A stretch of 43,798 nt of DNA from an uncultured Eubacteriales bacterium (GCA_900544975.1 UQXI01000027.1:1-43798), one strand, 5' to 3'; counted from the first letter of the stretch, positions 15,983-23,905 are shown. Numbers and translations are program-made. Notes: generated by a model from the sequence alone, not told the origin.

Positions 15983-17071
15983 TTAGTTGAGATTCTGGGG
16001 ATCATACACCTCCAGGGGCAGCTCCCGAGAGAGCTCCACCAGCCCGTGATCCCAGCACCCGGCATAGTCCAAGCCTGCCAGGGGGGAGCGGAGGGCGCCG
16101 GTGGCCGGCAGGTTCCGCAGGAAGGACAGGGCTGCGATGGTGCCTCCCTCTGGGGCTTCGCTGATGAGCAGTGCGCCGCCATGGAGCGCTGCCGTCTGCC
16201 GCACCAGCAGCAGACCCAGCCCCAGGCCAAAGCGACTGTCTTCCACAGCTGGAGTCCGGCGGTACCGGTTGAAGAGATCCTGCTGGATCTCCCGGTGGAG
16301 GCCGTCGCCGCTGTCCTGAATCCGGAGCACGGCTCGCTCCCCCTCCAGGGTCAGGCAGACTCGGATGGTCCCGCCTTTGGGGGTGAAACGCAGGGCGTTG
16401 GACAGGAGGTTGTAAACCGCCCGCTCCATCTTTTGCCGGTCCAGATTGCCGATCCCCTCCCGATGGGGCGGGGTATAGAGGAGTTGAACTCCAGCCTTTC
16501 CCATAAGAGCTCCAGATTTTTCCAGGATCTCTCCAAAGAAGCTGCCCATGGAGGTGGGTTCTCGATAGGGCTGGTTGCCGGTCAGATATTGTTCGGCATC
16601 TGCCATATTGTTGATAATTCTCAGGAGCTGGAACAGGCCCTGATTCATGGTGGACATCTGCTTTTGCAGGCCAGGGGCTTCGGACAATTCCAGCTCGGGG
16701 AAGAGCTGACCGGCAGCCATCATAGCATTGCCCAGAGGCTCCCGGAGCTGTCGTGCGGCCAGAGCCAGCTGCTTTAGGCCCGCCAGATCCGCCTCTTGGT
16801 CCAGCAGGAACAGGTCCATACCACCAGACAGACGGCGGACGGCAGCGCCCTGCCGGGAATCTCCGATTTGCAGAGATAGGCAGAGGCTGCCGTTGCCCAA
16901 GCTGGCGTATTCTTCTGCGCCGGTTTTCAGCAGGGCGTGAATTTCCTGCCCCCGGGGCACGAGTCTGGTCAGAGCTTCCTGATTGACCCAGGATACCCGG
17001 CCCCGCTCCACGGTAAACGCAGGCCGTTCCAGTAGCGCCAGTAGCTCTGGCCAATTCTGTTGTTCTTCCAT
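15983..17071 (-). CDS. Soluble histidine-kinase-like protein lacking the phosphoacceptor His
   Basis: 362 residues with no membrane segment. Residues 10-95 look like a PAS-type sensor (PAFTVERGRVSWVNQEALTRL). A HisKA-like helix pair follows (about 97-165), then a complete HATPase_c domain: N box AVYNLLSNALRFTPKG (218-233), G1 DSGDGL (253-258), G2 FGLGLGLLLVRQ (281-292). In the helix that normally reads SHELRTPL the sequence is ARQLREPL, so the phosphoacceptor His is Arg107 and the following Glu is Gln. The ATG at 17071 has GGGAGGA upstream. No response regulator is adjacent. It may be a pseudokinase, an ATP-binding regulator, or a kinase acting on another protein's His. Confidence 0.75.
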   Translation of the reverse strand: MEEQQNWPELLALLERPAFTVERGRVSWVNQEALTRLVPRGQEIHALLKTGAEEYASLGNGSLCLSLQIGDSRQGAAVRRLSGGMDLFLLDQEADLAGLKQLALAARQLREPLGNAMMAAGQLFPELELSEAPGLQKQMSTMNQGLFQLLRIINNMADAEQYLTGNQPYREPTSMGSFFGEILEKSGALMGKAGVQLLYTPPHREGIGNLDRQKMERAVYNLLSNALRFTPKGGTIRVCLTLEGERAVLRIQDSGDGLHREIQQDLFNRYRRTPAVEDSRFGLGLGLLLVRQTAALHGGALLISEAPEGGTIAALSFLRNLPATGALRSPLAGLDYAGCWDHGLVELSRELPLEVYDPQNLN

Positions 17072-17161
17072 GGTAATCCTCCCGTTTGGATTGCCTTTAG
17101 GATACGCAGTTTTTGGCGTTGCACCCCAGAGAAATCCTTCCAGCCTTTGGCTGACATGCCA

Positions 17162-17190
17162 ATTGTATCGAATTTTGCCGAAAATAGCAA
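17162..17190 (-). promoter_or_regulatory. Promoter of the 15983-17071 kinase-like gene
   Basis: Minus-strand TTGCTA (17185-17190), 17 bp, TACAAT (17162-17167). The leader is about 80 nt. Confidence 0.6.
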
Positions 17191-17226
17191 GTCTTTTTCG
17201 AATCTTTAGAGAGGTGTGAGAGAACC

Positions 17227-17922
17227 ATGCACGAGGGACACCGAGAGCGCCTCCGGCGGCGGTTTCTGCAAGAGGGGCTGGATAATTTTGATGAGCTCCA
17301 GGTCCTGGAGCTGCTGCTGTTCTATGCCATTCCCCGCCGGGATACCAATCCCATCGCCCATGCGCTGCTGGAGCAGTTTGGATCTCTGTCCGGGGTGCTG
17401 GAGGCGCCGGTCTCCGCCCTGGCTCAGGTTCCGGGAATGGGGGAGAACGCTGCCACATTGATCCAGCTGGTGACGGCCACCAGCCGGTATTACATGGTCC
17501 AGAGAAGCAGCGCCGGGCAGGCGCTCAATACGGTGGAGCGCTGCGGGGCGTATTTGACGCCGCGTTTCTTTGGCCTTCGGGATGAGGCGGTGTGTGCGCT
17601 GTGTCTGGATGCCAAGTGTAAGCCCCTGGCTTGCAGGATTTTGGGCCGGGGCAGCGTCAATGCGGCGGGGGTACCCATCCGGAAGATTGTGGAGTTTGCG
17701 CTGTCCGTCAACGCCACCTCCGTGGTGCTGGCCCACAATCATCCCAGCGGCATTGCGCTGCCCTCCCATGAGGACATTGCCGCCACAGAGCGCCTCAGCG
17801 CGGCTCTGGACGCGGTGGGGGTCATTCTAGCTGACCATATCATTGTCTCCGATGAGGATTTTGTCTCCATGGCCGCCTCTGGCGTTTACCGCCCAGTGGC
17901 GTCCCCGGCGGCGCCCCGATGA
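17227..17922 (+). CDS. radC: RadC-family JAMM protein
   Basis: 231 residues. The N-terminal helix-hairpin-helix part (about 1-95) includes VPGMGENAATLIQ at 68-80. The C-terminal MPN/JAMM domain has the metal-binding motif HNHPSG at 170-175 with S180 and Asp183 completing the H-x-H-x(7)-S-x(2)-D pattern. The family is conserved and often annotated as a DNA repair protein, but its biochemical role is unsettled. The ATG at 17227 follows GAGAGGTG. It is divergent from the kinase-like gene and convergent with proC. Confidence 0.93.
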   Translation: MHEGHRERLRRRFLQEGLDNFDELQVLELLLFYAIPRRDTNPIAHALLEQFGSLSGVLEAPVSALAQVPGMGENAATLIQLVTATSRYYMVQRSSAGQALNTVERCGAYLTPRFFGLRDEAVCALCLDAKCKPLACRILGRGSVNAAGVPIRKIVEFALSVNATSVVLAHNHPSGIALPSHEDIAATERLSAALDAVGVILADHIIVSDEDFVSMAASGVYRPVASPAAPR

Positions 17923-17952
17923 GGCTGGCAAGAGAGATCCCATCACGCGCAA

Positions 17953-17984
17953 AACCCCCGGGTGAATGCACCTGGGGGTTCTTT
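17953..17984. terminator. Bidirectional terminator between radC and proC
   Basis: The 12-bp stem AACCCCCGGGTG (17953-17964)/CACCTGGGGGTT (17969-17980), one G-U, has a 4-nt loop. It is followed by CTTT on the plus strand and by TTTT on the minus strand. Confidence 0.85.
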
Positions 17985-18035
17985 CCTGACTGCGCTGTTG
18001 CGTCCGGCCATGCAACCTGCGCAATGCAGAAGGGG

Positions 18036-18843
18036 TCAGTGAGGGGCAGACAGCGCGTTGTTTTTCTCAAAAGCGGCCAGGACCGCATCCATGACGGCAG
18101 CCCGCAGCCCCCGCTCTTCCAGGACGCGGACGCCTTGGATGGTGGTGCCACCGGGGGAGCAGACGGCGTCCTTCAGCTGGCCTGGATGGTTTCCCGTGGC
18201 CAGAAGCAGGGAGGCGGTACCCAGGAGCATCTGCGCTCCGTAGCGGTAGGCGTTTTCCCGGGGCAGGCCGCAGGCTACGCCGCCATCGGCCAGGGCCTCC
18301 AGGAACTGGCAGACAAAGGCAGGGCCGCAGCCTGCCACGGCGCTGGCGGCGTCCAGCAGGGGTTCTGGCAGCCGGTCCAACTGGACCGGCGTGGGCCAGA
18401 GCGGCGGCTAGCTGGGCCTCCTGCGCCGCTGTGACCCCATCGCCTGGGGTGTAGAGCACCATACCGGCCCCTACGGAGACAGGCGTGTTGGGCATGATCC
18501 GCACCACAGGGCAGCCCTCTGCCAGGCTTTGCAGCCGGGCCAGGGAGACCCCGGCCGCCATGGAGACCAGCACGCAGGGGGTTGCCCGGCACCGGAGGAT
18601 CGGGGCGAGCTCCTCCAGCACGCCCGGTAGGATCTGGGGCTTGACCCCCAGGAAGAGATATTGACACTGGGCGGCCACTTCCCGGTTGTCCCCGGCTGTG
18701 CAGCCCAGCCGGGCGGCAACCGCCTCTGCCTTCTCCCGGGTTCGGCTGCTGACGATCAAGTGACTCCCGCCGGCAGCCGCCGCTAGGGCCTGAGCTACAG
18801 CGCCGCCCATATTTCCAATGCCAATGCATCCGTATAAGAACAT
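18036..18843 (-). pseudogene. proC: Pyrroline-5-carboxylate reductase with an internal frameshift
   Basis: ProC reduces pyrroline-5-carboxylate to proline with NAD(P)H. The 5' part reads MFLYGCIGIGNMGGAVAQAL (Rossmann GxGxMG) through FLGVKPQILP and VRIMPNTPVSVGAGM, all typical. At about 18372-18389 the frame changes: upstream is ...LAAALAHAGPV, and the rest of the protein (RLPEPLLDAASAVAGCGPAFVCQFLEALADGGVACGL, then CSPGGTTIQGVRVLEERGLRAAVMDA) continues in another frame to the TGA at 18036. The two parts together give a normal ProC of about 270 residues. The break lies inside a perfect inverted repeat CCGGTCCA-AC-TGGACCGG, so either a small deletion in the cell or a sequencing error at a hairpin is possible. 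AGGAGGG precedes the ATG. Confidence 0.85.
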
Positions 18844-18969
18844 GTTGGGTCCCTCCTGATATCCGTCGTGTCAATTTTCAATGGTAGCAAGGTCTCTGGC
18901 GGCGCATTCCTTGACACGCCACAGAGCCGATTTCAAAGGTGTATGTTGAGGTGGCGGGTATGTGCCGGA

Positions 18970-19185
18970 TCATCCCTTTTTTGCCTGGTGAACTCTGGCG
19001 CGGTATTCTTCTCTCGTTACAAAATGTCCGTCTACATCTCGGATATGCCGCAAGCGAAGGCGGCGGCATGGGCAGCATGCCCGAACGGCCTCTTCAAAGT
19101 CTGGGTATTGCATGCCATCTGGATACGCATTGTCTGAAACATAAAATGCAGTGTACGCATTGGGTCCAATGCTTTCGGCTTGAAC
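18970..19185 (-). pseudogene. Possible small or decayed protein
   Basis: A minus-strand frame ends ...YPDFEEAVRACCPCRR and then LRLRHIRDVDGHFVTREEY, RARVHQAKKG. The acidic/basic patterning and the VTREEY-like end look protein-like, but no convincing start codon with a ribosome binding site is seen and the frame opens into low-quality sequence upstream. It may be a decayed remnant. Family not recognised. Confidence 0.25.
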
Positions 19186-19344
19186 TACTCCAGGTCGGAG
19201 ACCGTGTGATCTGCAAATGCCTAAAAGCGTTCTTTTCACTGGATCCTGGCCGTTTCCGTGAAAGCGGCCAGGCTGTCTCAGAAGAGAACTCCCGTTTCTC
19301 GACGAAATTGCTCGAAAAACGGGAGATATTTCATAGCTGCGGCG

Positions 19345-19377
19345 CTCTCTGCTGAAAATCTTCAATTTTGCAGAGAG
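19345..19377 (-). terminator. Hairpin downstream of tRNA-Arg
   Basis: CTCTCTGC (19345-19352)/GCAGAGAG (19370-19377) with inner A/T pairing. A second hairpin (19289-19325, CTCCCGTTT/AAACGGGAG) follows. Likely the tRNA transcript end. Confidence 0.5.
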
Positions 19378-19439
19378 ATCCGGCCTTTATGGAGTATAGC
19401 AAAACCGGGAACCATCCGGTCCCCGGCTGCAAAACAATA

Positions 19440-19515
19440 TGGTACGCCGGAAGGGACTCGAACCCCCAACCCTCGGAACCGGAATCCGATGCTCTATCCA
19501 TTGAGCCACCGGCGC
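19440..19515 (-). tRNA. tRNA-Arg (anticodon CCG)
   Basis: A 76-nt cloverleaf on the minus strand. The acceptor stem is GCGCCGG/CCGGCGT (G-U first pair), followed by the A discriminator and an encoded CCA. The D arm is GGCTCAATGGATAGAGC. The anticodon stem-loop is TCGGA-TTCCGGT-TCCGA with anticodon CCG (reads CGG). The T arm is GGGGGTTCGAGTCCCTT. It is single, with its own promoter. Confidence 0.97.
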
Positions 19516-19535
19516 ATATTCATTGAAGCTCACTT

Positions 19536-19564
19536 ATTATAGCAGAAGCGGGCTTGTTTGTAAA
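19536..19564 (-). promoter_or_regulatory. tRNA-Arg promoter
   Basis: Minus-strand TTTACA (19559-19564), 17 bp, TATAAT (19536-19541), about 20 bp before the tRNA 5' end. Confidence 0.85.
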
Positions 19565-19616
19565 GCCTTTTTTTGCTGGTTCGGGAAAAAAGATGGAGTC
19601 TTGTGAAAGAAAGGAA

Positions 19617-19646
19617 GACCTACCGCCGGGATTCCGGCGGCAGGTC
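19617..19646 (-). terminator. Terminator of the lipoprotein operon
   Basis: A 13-bp stem with one mismatch (19617-19629/19634-19646) and a 4-nt loop, followed on the minus strand by a T-rich tract (TTCCTTTCTTT). Confidence 0.8.
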
Positions 19647-19655
19647 TCCGGAAAA

Positions 19656-20135
19656 TCAGGCCTTGGTGGCAGTAAAGGCATAGGTGCTGCCGTCGTTGAC
19701 TGGCAAGCTGTCCACGCCTACCGAGGCGTCTGTGCCGTTTTCGGACAGGGCCCACCAGTAGCCGTCTGTGTCATAGTCCAGGGTGCTTCCCAAGACAGTG
19801 GTGACGTACAGGCCGTAAGAGCCCTCTTCACCGTCGATGAGGCCCAGGGCGACCAGTGCGGCGCCTACGGTTTCCTCGTCGGTATGAACGGTGTAGTGAT
19901 AGGCGGTGCCGTCGGCCATTTGAACCTGGAAGGTGAAGCTGTGCTGACCTTCACCCAACTCAGAGCCGTCAGCGGGAATGTTGGCGGGCTCCGTTACCCC
20001 GTCGGTAGAAGGAGTCACTTCACCGGAAGGCTCCGTGGAGGGGGTTGTGGGTTCCGAACTGCCTGTGCAGGCAGCCAGGGACAGCATCATGGTGAGGGCC
20101 AGGCAGAGGGCCAGAAATGTTTTCCAAGCTTTCAT
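19656..20135 (-). CDS. DUF4430-domain lipoprotein
   Basis: 159 residues. The lipoprotein signal peptide MKAWKTFLALCLALTMMLSL has the lipobox LAAC (Cys near 23), then a Thr/Ser/Pro/Glu linker, then a DUF4430 domain from about residue 60. Its markers are the SFTFQVQMADG strand, ETVGAALVALGL, GLYVTTVLGS, DGYWWALSENG and VDSLPVNDGSTYAF. In related proteins this fold occurs in transcobalamin-like ligand-binding modules, but the ligand here is unknown. GGAGGAG lies upstream of the ATG. It is the second gene of a two-gene operon whose first gene has a nearly identical signal peptide. Confidence 0.85.
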   Translation of the reverse strand: MKAWKTFLALCLALTMMLSLAACTGSSEPTTPSTEPSGEVTPSTDGVTEPANIPADGSELGEGQHSFTFQVQMADGTAYHYTVHTDEETVGAALVALGLIDGEEGSYGLYVTTVLGSTLDYDTDGYWWALSENGTDASVGVDSLPVNDGSTYAFTATKA

Positions 20136-20164
20136 ACTTCTCCTCCAGCGTATGTCTGTAGGGC

Positions 20165-20437
20165 TTAGCCCTCAGTGGGAGCTTCGGTCTCTTCTTCCGT
20201 GGGGGCCTCAGTCTCTTCCTCGGTGGGAGCCTCGGTCTCTTCGTCCGTAGGAGCCTCAGTCTCATTTTCGGTGGGAGCCTCAGTGAGTGCCTCGCTGGGT
20301 TCGGTGTTGGGTTCGGTGCTCTGGCTGCTGGGTTCCGTTGCGGGTTCAGTGGGGTCCTTGCTGTCGGTGCAGGCGGCCAGAGACACAACCAGGGTCAGAG
20401 CCAAGCAGAGAGCCAGGAATGCTTTCCAAAGTTTCAT
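20165..20437 (-). CDS. Short lipoprotein with Glu/Thr/Pro repeats
   Basis: 90 residues. The signal peptide MKLWKAFLALCLALTLVVSL has an LAAC lipobox and is followed only by a low-complexity region: DPTEPATEPSSQSTEPNTEPS and then about four copies of the 8-residue unit ETEAPTEE. There is no folded domain. The signal peptide is almost the same as that of the downstream DUF4430 lipoprotein, suggesting duplication followed by loss of the domain, or a spacer-only surface lipoprotein. The ATG at 20437 has GGAGG 8 nt upstream. The repeats are about 24 bp each in DNA and could vary in number between strains. Confidence 0.75.
   Translation of the reverse strand: MKLWKAFLALCLALTLVVSLAACTDSKDPTEPATEPSSQSTEPNTEPSEALTEAPTENETEAPTDEETEAPTEEETEAPTEEETEAPTEG
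20168..20285. repeat. 24-bp tandem repeats within the short lipoprotein gene
   Basis: Roughly four to five imperfect copies of a 24-bp unit (GTGGGAGCCTCGGTCTCTTC core) encode ETEAPTEE. Candidate variable-number tandem repeat. Confidence 0.75.
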
Positions 20438-20465
20438 GTTTCTTTCCTCCGATAATTTTTTGCAT

Positions 20466-20527
20466 GGCTTCACTTGGGGTGAAGCCTAATGCTACTATAT
20501 ACTAACCCCAATGTCTCCAAAAGTCAA
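20466..20527 (-). promoter_or_regulatory. Promoter and operator-like palindrome of the lipoprotein operon
   Basis: Minus-strand TTGACT (20522-20527), 17 bp, TAGTAT (20499-20504). Just downstream lies a perfect inverted repeat GGCTTCAC/GTGAAGCC with a 5-nt spacer (20466-20487), placed at the start of the transcript where a repressor or an RNA hairpin could act. Confidence 0.55.
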
Positions 20528-20779
20528 GCCCCAAAATAAAACTGGAGTCGCCGCTGGGGGAACGAGACGGGAACCAGTCGATCTTTCCCAGGGCGCATGT
20601 TCGTGGCCAAAGCCCACGCTATGGGGCGCCAATTCGCGGGAAGAACGGAAAATTCTGGAACATACGTGGAAATTCATGGGTTTTCTTCCCGATGCAGCGC
20701 TGTGGCTGCAGCGGAGTGGGTGATCTTGAAAATGACTATATTGCGGGCATGATCATCGGCTTGTTTACAAAAAGTTTAC

Positions 20780-22162
20780 TTACGAGCCAGAGCGAATTTC
20801 GGTGCTCAGCATGGCGGTGGCCCGGAAGCAGCTGCCTTTTAGCTCCGTGAGCAGGCAGCCGTCGTGTTGCTGGGCGATGCGGCGTGCACTCTGCAGGCCC
20901 AGGCCGTGGCGCTCCGGGTTTGCTTTGGTGGTGAAGTACTCACCGGTGGCGCTGGACTTTGGCAGAGTCGCCACAGGGTTTTCCACCGCCAGGACCAGGA
21001 GGTGGCCCTGAGAATGGAGGTTGACCAGAATGACCGGTTCCCCGGTAGGTGTCAGAGGCACACAAGCTTCAATGGCATTGTCCAGAAGGTTCCCCAGGAG
21101 GGAGCAGAGCTCCAGGTTATGTAGTTGTCCTGTATCCGTGTGGCCCACTTGGATTTCCATGTGGATGCCAAGCTCCTGCGCCCGGCGACTTTTCAGGGAG
21201 AGAACGCTGTTGACCAGGGGGTTGCCGCAATAAGAGACCCGGGGAATCTGAGCAATTCTCTGAAGCAGTGCCTGAGCCGGACCGGCGGCGGGGGCGCCAT
21301 CCGGGGGAAAGGCTTCGTGTAAGGCCTGGCGAATGTTTGCACAGACTTCTTCCAGCTCCCGCATTTGCGCCTGGTTCAGGGCTTCGTAGTCCGTCTCCAG
21401 GGCCCGGATCTGTATTGCCCGGGTATGGCGCAGGGACAGCTGGTGGTATGAGAAATACTGCTCCATAAAACGGAATAGCTGGTCAGTACAAATTACCAGC
21501 AGCAAATTGAATACCACCGTACACAGCAGTACCGTCGTGGTCACGGATCTGCCGCACTGGTGGATCAGGAAGTACAGCAGCAGGTTGGAGACGACGACGC
21601 CCCACAGGGGGAAAAGAAGCAGATACCACACCCGGCGGTGCTTCTTGGGCTGGGAGGCCAGGTGCAGGGCCAGCAGCAGGAGATACATGATCGACTGCAC
21701 CGCCATCAGCATGACCACCCGGGAGTCAGACGGAAGCAACGCCATGGACAGTTCCAGCTGGCGGTCGGGGAACCAGAGTACCCAGAAAAACAGCAGCAGG
21801 AGGAGATCTGCAAGATAGAGAGCCAGTAGCGTCAAGGCGCCAAGGCCAAAGCAGCGCCGGGCCTTCTGGCCTGTCACCAGGAGGGACAGAGGCGGCAGCA
21901 CGACCAAATAGGCAAAAATGTCCGACATGACCGGCAGATAGGACAACACGGTCTTGGAAGCGACGCCCGGAAGCCGGGCGGCCAGCACCCGGGTGCTCCA
22001 ATCCATGAGCAGCAGCGCCGTCATAATGAGCAGAGTGTATGCCAGCCGGTTCCAGCGACGCTTTGGCGTAGAGGGGGTGATGGGGATCAGGTAGGTCCAC
22101 ATATAGGCGACCAATACGCAGTTGAGCAGTTTGATGACAGCTTCGACGCGCTCATAATTCAT
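20780..22162 (-). CDS. Membrane GHKL ATPase half of a split sensor kinase
   Basis: 460 residues: seven membrane helices (about 8-27, 39-55, 72-97, 104-130, 148-170, 178-200, 207-230), a coiled linker, then a GHKL-type HATPase domain with N box NLLDNAIEAC (358-367) and G2 box HGLGLQSARRIAQ (419-431). In AgrC/LytS-type kinases the linker ends Q..MRELRHDxxNHL; here it reads QMRELEEVCANIRQAL (266-281), so the RHD phosphoacceptor box is replaced by EEV. The next conserved block, CGNPLVNSVLSLKSRRAQ, is in place 41 residues later. His246 (LRHTRAI) is upstream in the linker and probably not equivalent. The ATG at 22162 follows GGAGGA and overlaps the 22152 gene by 11 nt. Confidence 0.8.
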   Translation of the reverse strand: MNYERVEAVIKLLNCVLVAYMWTYLIPITPSTPKRRWNRLAYTLLIMTALLLMDWSTRVLAARLPGVASKTVLSYLPVMSDIFAYLVVLPPLSLLVTGQKARRCFGLGALTLLALYLADLLLLLFFWVLWFPDRQLELSMALLPSDSRVVMLMAVQSIMYLLLLALHLASQPKKHRRVWYLLLFPLWGVVVSNLLLYFLIHQCGRSVTTTVLLCTVVFNLLLVICTDQLFRFMEQYFSYHQLSLRHTRAIQIRALETDYEALNQAQMRELEEVCANIRQALHEAFPPDGAPAAGPAQALLQRIAQIPRVSYCGNPLVNSVLSLKSRRAQELGIHMEIQVGHTDTGQLHNLELCSLLGNLLDNAIEACVPLTPTGEPVILVNLHSQGHLLVLAVENPVATLPKSSATGEYFTTKANPERHGLGLQSARRIAQQHDGCLLTELKGSCFRATAMLSTEIRSGS

Positions 22163-23015
22163 GGCGGTCCTCCTGTGCATCCAGGGCGGCATAGACCTGA
22201 TCGATGAGATGCATGGCCTTCTCCCGCCCCTGTGGAGTCCCGTCCCGGGAGAGGTACAGGGCAGCCTGAATGTAATTGTAAATGTCGTGCCGGATCAGCC
22301 TGGCCTGTTGGAGCTGGGCGGCAGTCTGCTGGTAATGGGCAAACTGCTGTGCCTGGCAGGCCTCAAAGGCCGCCATTTCCCCTTGCCGGATGGCCAGGCA
22401 AATGCGGTTTTCATTCAGCTCCAGGAGAAAGATACCGCTGAGCAGCAGAAGGGGTGTCCACCGGAAGTAAGGTAGCAGCTCCAGCATCTTCTCTGGCGGA
22501 AGCTGGTAATAGCCCCAGCAAAACGGCCCCAGAGGCAGCAACATCAGCAGAGCGATTCCCACAGTCAGGGCCAATCGGCTCTGGTACAGGCACTGGCGCT
22601 GTAAAAAGCCCAGCACCAACAGGGCCAGAAGGATCAACACGCTGTTTTGCGCCTGTAGCTCTGCCACAGGAGGTGGCAAAGCCGGCAAGCGGGACAGGAC
22701 ATAAGCCAACACCAGGCACAGAAGCCCGGCCAGAAGATAGGGCAAGTCACTTCGCACATCCCACCGGATCCGAACAAACAGCCAGGTCCACAGTGCCAGC
22801 AGCGCCAAGGCAGCCAGGAGCTTGGCCGCTGTGATCCAGGGGAAAAGCCAGGCGGATTCCCCGGGGACCCAGGCGCCCAGGGACAGGAGCAGGAGCAGCA
22901 TGGGCGGCAGCCCCAGAAGGCCCTGCCAGTAAGGCCGCTGCCGCCGCTTGACCCACAGATATAGTAGGAGCATACCAACCCCCAGGTCAAAGGCTGGGTT
23001 CCAAGTGGGACTCAT
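22152..23015 (-). CDS. Membrane protein with RHD phosphoacceptor box but no ATPase domain
   Basis: 287 residues: about six or seven membrane helices (10-22, 32-50, 60-82, 90-110, 124-140, 146-170, 186-200), then a cytoplasmic coiled helix and the motif LIRHDIYNYIQAALYL with His243. This is the phosphoacceptor box of AgrC/LytS-type kinases. The protein stops only 44 residues later, before any ATP-binding domain. The stop is genuine in all frames that matter: the next gene starts at an overlapping ATG. The ATG at 23013-23015 overlaps the regulator's TGA in an ATGA. Together with the downstream GHKL protein it has all the parts of one sensor kinase. Confidence 0.75.
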   Translation of the reverse strand: MSPTWNPAFDLGVGMLLLYLWVKRRQRPYWQGLLGLPPMLLLLLSLGAWVPGESAWLFPWITAAKLLAALALLALWTWLFVRIRWDVRSDLPYLLAGLLCLVLAYVLSRLPALPPPVAELQAQNSVLILLALLVLGFLQRQCLYQSRLALTVGIALLMLLPLGPFCWGYYQLPPEKMLELLPYFRWTPLLLLSGIFLLELNENRICLAIRQGEMAAFEACQAQQFAHYQQTAAQLQQARLIRHDIYNYIQAALYLSRDGTPQGREKAMHLIDQVYAALDAQEDRHEL

Positions 23016-23716
23016 GAGATCTCCCTGGTGAGGTGGCGCAGCAGTGTTTCCCGGGTGAATTTGGCCCGAGACTGGCTCACGGGAATTTGGACGCCGTTGC
23101 ACAGCTCCAGCATGTTGCCTTGGAGGCCCACCACATAATCCATGTTGACGAGATAGCTTTTGTGACACTGGATGAAGCGGCTGTCTACCCGCTGCTGGAG
23201 GCTGGACAGCTTCTCATAGGTCCGCAAAGGCTGTGACCCGGTGTGGATGGTGGCACTGCGAACGCTGAATTCAATGTATATAATGTCTCGCAGCGCCACA
23301 GTACTGACCCGATTTTGGAAGGTGACTGCCAACTTGCTTTCCTGGCGCGCTTCCGTCAGCCGGGCCATGGCGCGGTCCATGGCCCGTTGGAAAGAATCCG
23401 AACGAATGGGCTTCACCAGAAAGTAGACCGGCTCTGCTTCAAAGGATTCCTCCACATATTCCGGATGGGCAGTGACAAAGATGACGCAGGTGCTGGAGTC
23501 GGCATGTTTGACGCCCTTGGCCAACTCAATGCCGCTGCCATCGCCTAAGTCAATGTCCATCAGAAGCAGATCCAAATGCTGCTTTGCGGTTAGAAAGTCA
23601 GTATAGCCTGAGTGGGTGGTTAGAAGAAAGGCACGGCCGTTGAAATACTGGCCGACCAATTCCTCCAGCTGGGCCCGGGCGGCGGCATCGTCATCGCAGA
23701 TGCAAATGCGCAGCAT
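23012..23716 (-). CDS. LytTR-family response regulator
   Basis: 234 residues. The receiver domain (about 1-120) has CDDD (7-10), the phosphoacceptor Asp54 in LLLMDIDLGDG, the switch Thr in FVTAHPEY and Lys in FLVKPI. The LytTR DNA-binding domain follows (about 130-230): VALRDIIYIEFSVRSATIHT, LQQRVDSRFIQCHKSYLVNMDYVVGLQGNMLELCNG, IPVSQSR. This type usually regulates peptide, toxin or surface-protein genes together with an AgrC-like kinase. AAAGGAGG precedes the ATG. It is the first gene of the three-gene operon; no precursor peptide gene was found nearby. Confidence 0.92.
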   Translation of the reverse strand: MLRICICDDDAAARAQLEELVGQYFNGRAFLLTTHSGYTDFLTAKQHLDLLLMDIDLGDGSGIELAKGVKHADSSTCVIFVTAHPEYVEESFEAEPVYFLVKPIRSDSFQRAMDRAMARLTEARQESKLAVTFQNRVSTVALRDIIYIEFSVRSATIHTGSQPLRTYEKLSSLQQRVDSRFIQCHKSYLVNMDYVVGLQGNMLELCNGVQIPVSQSRAKFTRETLLRHLTREIS

Positions 23717-23785
23717 CGGAATTTCCCCTCCTTTGCAGCAGCCAGCTTCCAGCTACCGGAAATTGAAAGACATTTTAGTATAGCA

Positions 23786-23814
23786 ATTATAGCACAGAAG
23801 TTCGCCCATGCAAA
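23786..23814 (-). promoter_or_regulatory. Promoter of the LytTR operon
   Basis: Minus-strand TTTGCA (23809-23814), 17 bp, TATAAT (23786-23791), about 70 bp before the ATG. Confidence 0.7.
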
Positions 23815-23905
23815 GAGGCGAATTCAAATAAATTTCAACTTCCATTTCATCATGCACCCCGCTAAACAGCTTTTTCTCAAGGTCCTTTCCAAAAAAGCTG
23901 GCCAA

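Larger units (their letters stand above)
18844..19439. other. 600-bp region without a clear gene between proC and tRNA-Arg
   Basis: It contains two strong hairpins (19289-19325 and 19345-19377) near the tRNA 3' end and one doubtful minus-strand reading frame (18970 to about 19190). Otherwise I see no gene, RNA or repeat. Confidence 0.5.

Noticed and set aside
23780..23850. LytTR direct-repeat binding sites upstream of the LytTR operon
   Set aside because: Only one weak half-site-like GTT element is visible; no pair at the usual spacing, so autoregulation was not claimed.
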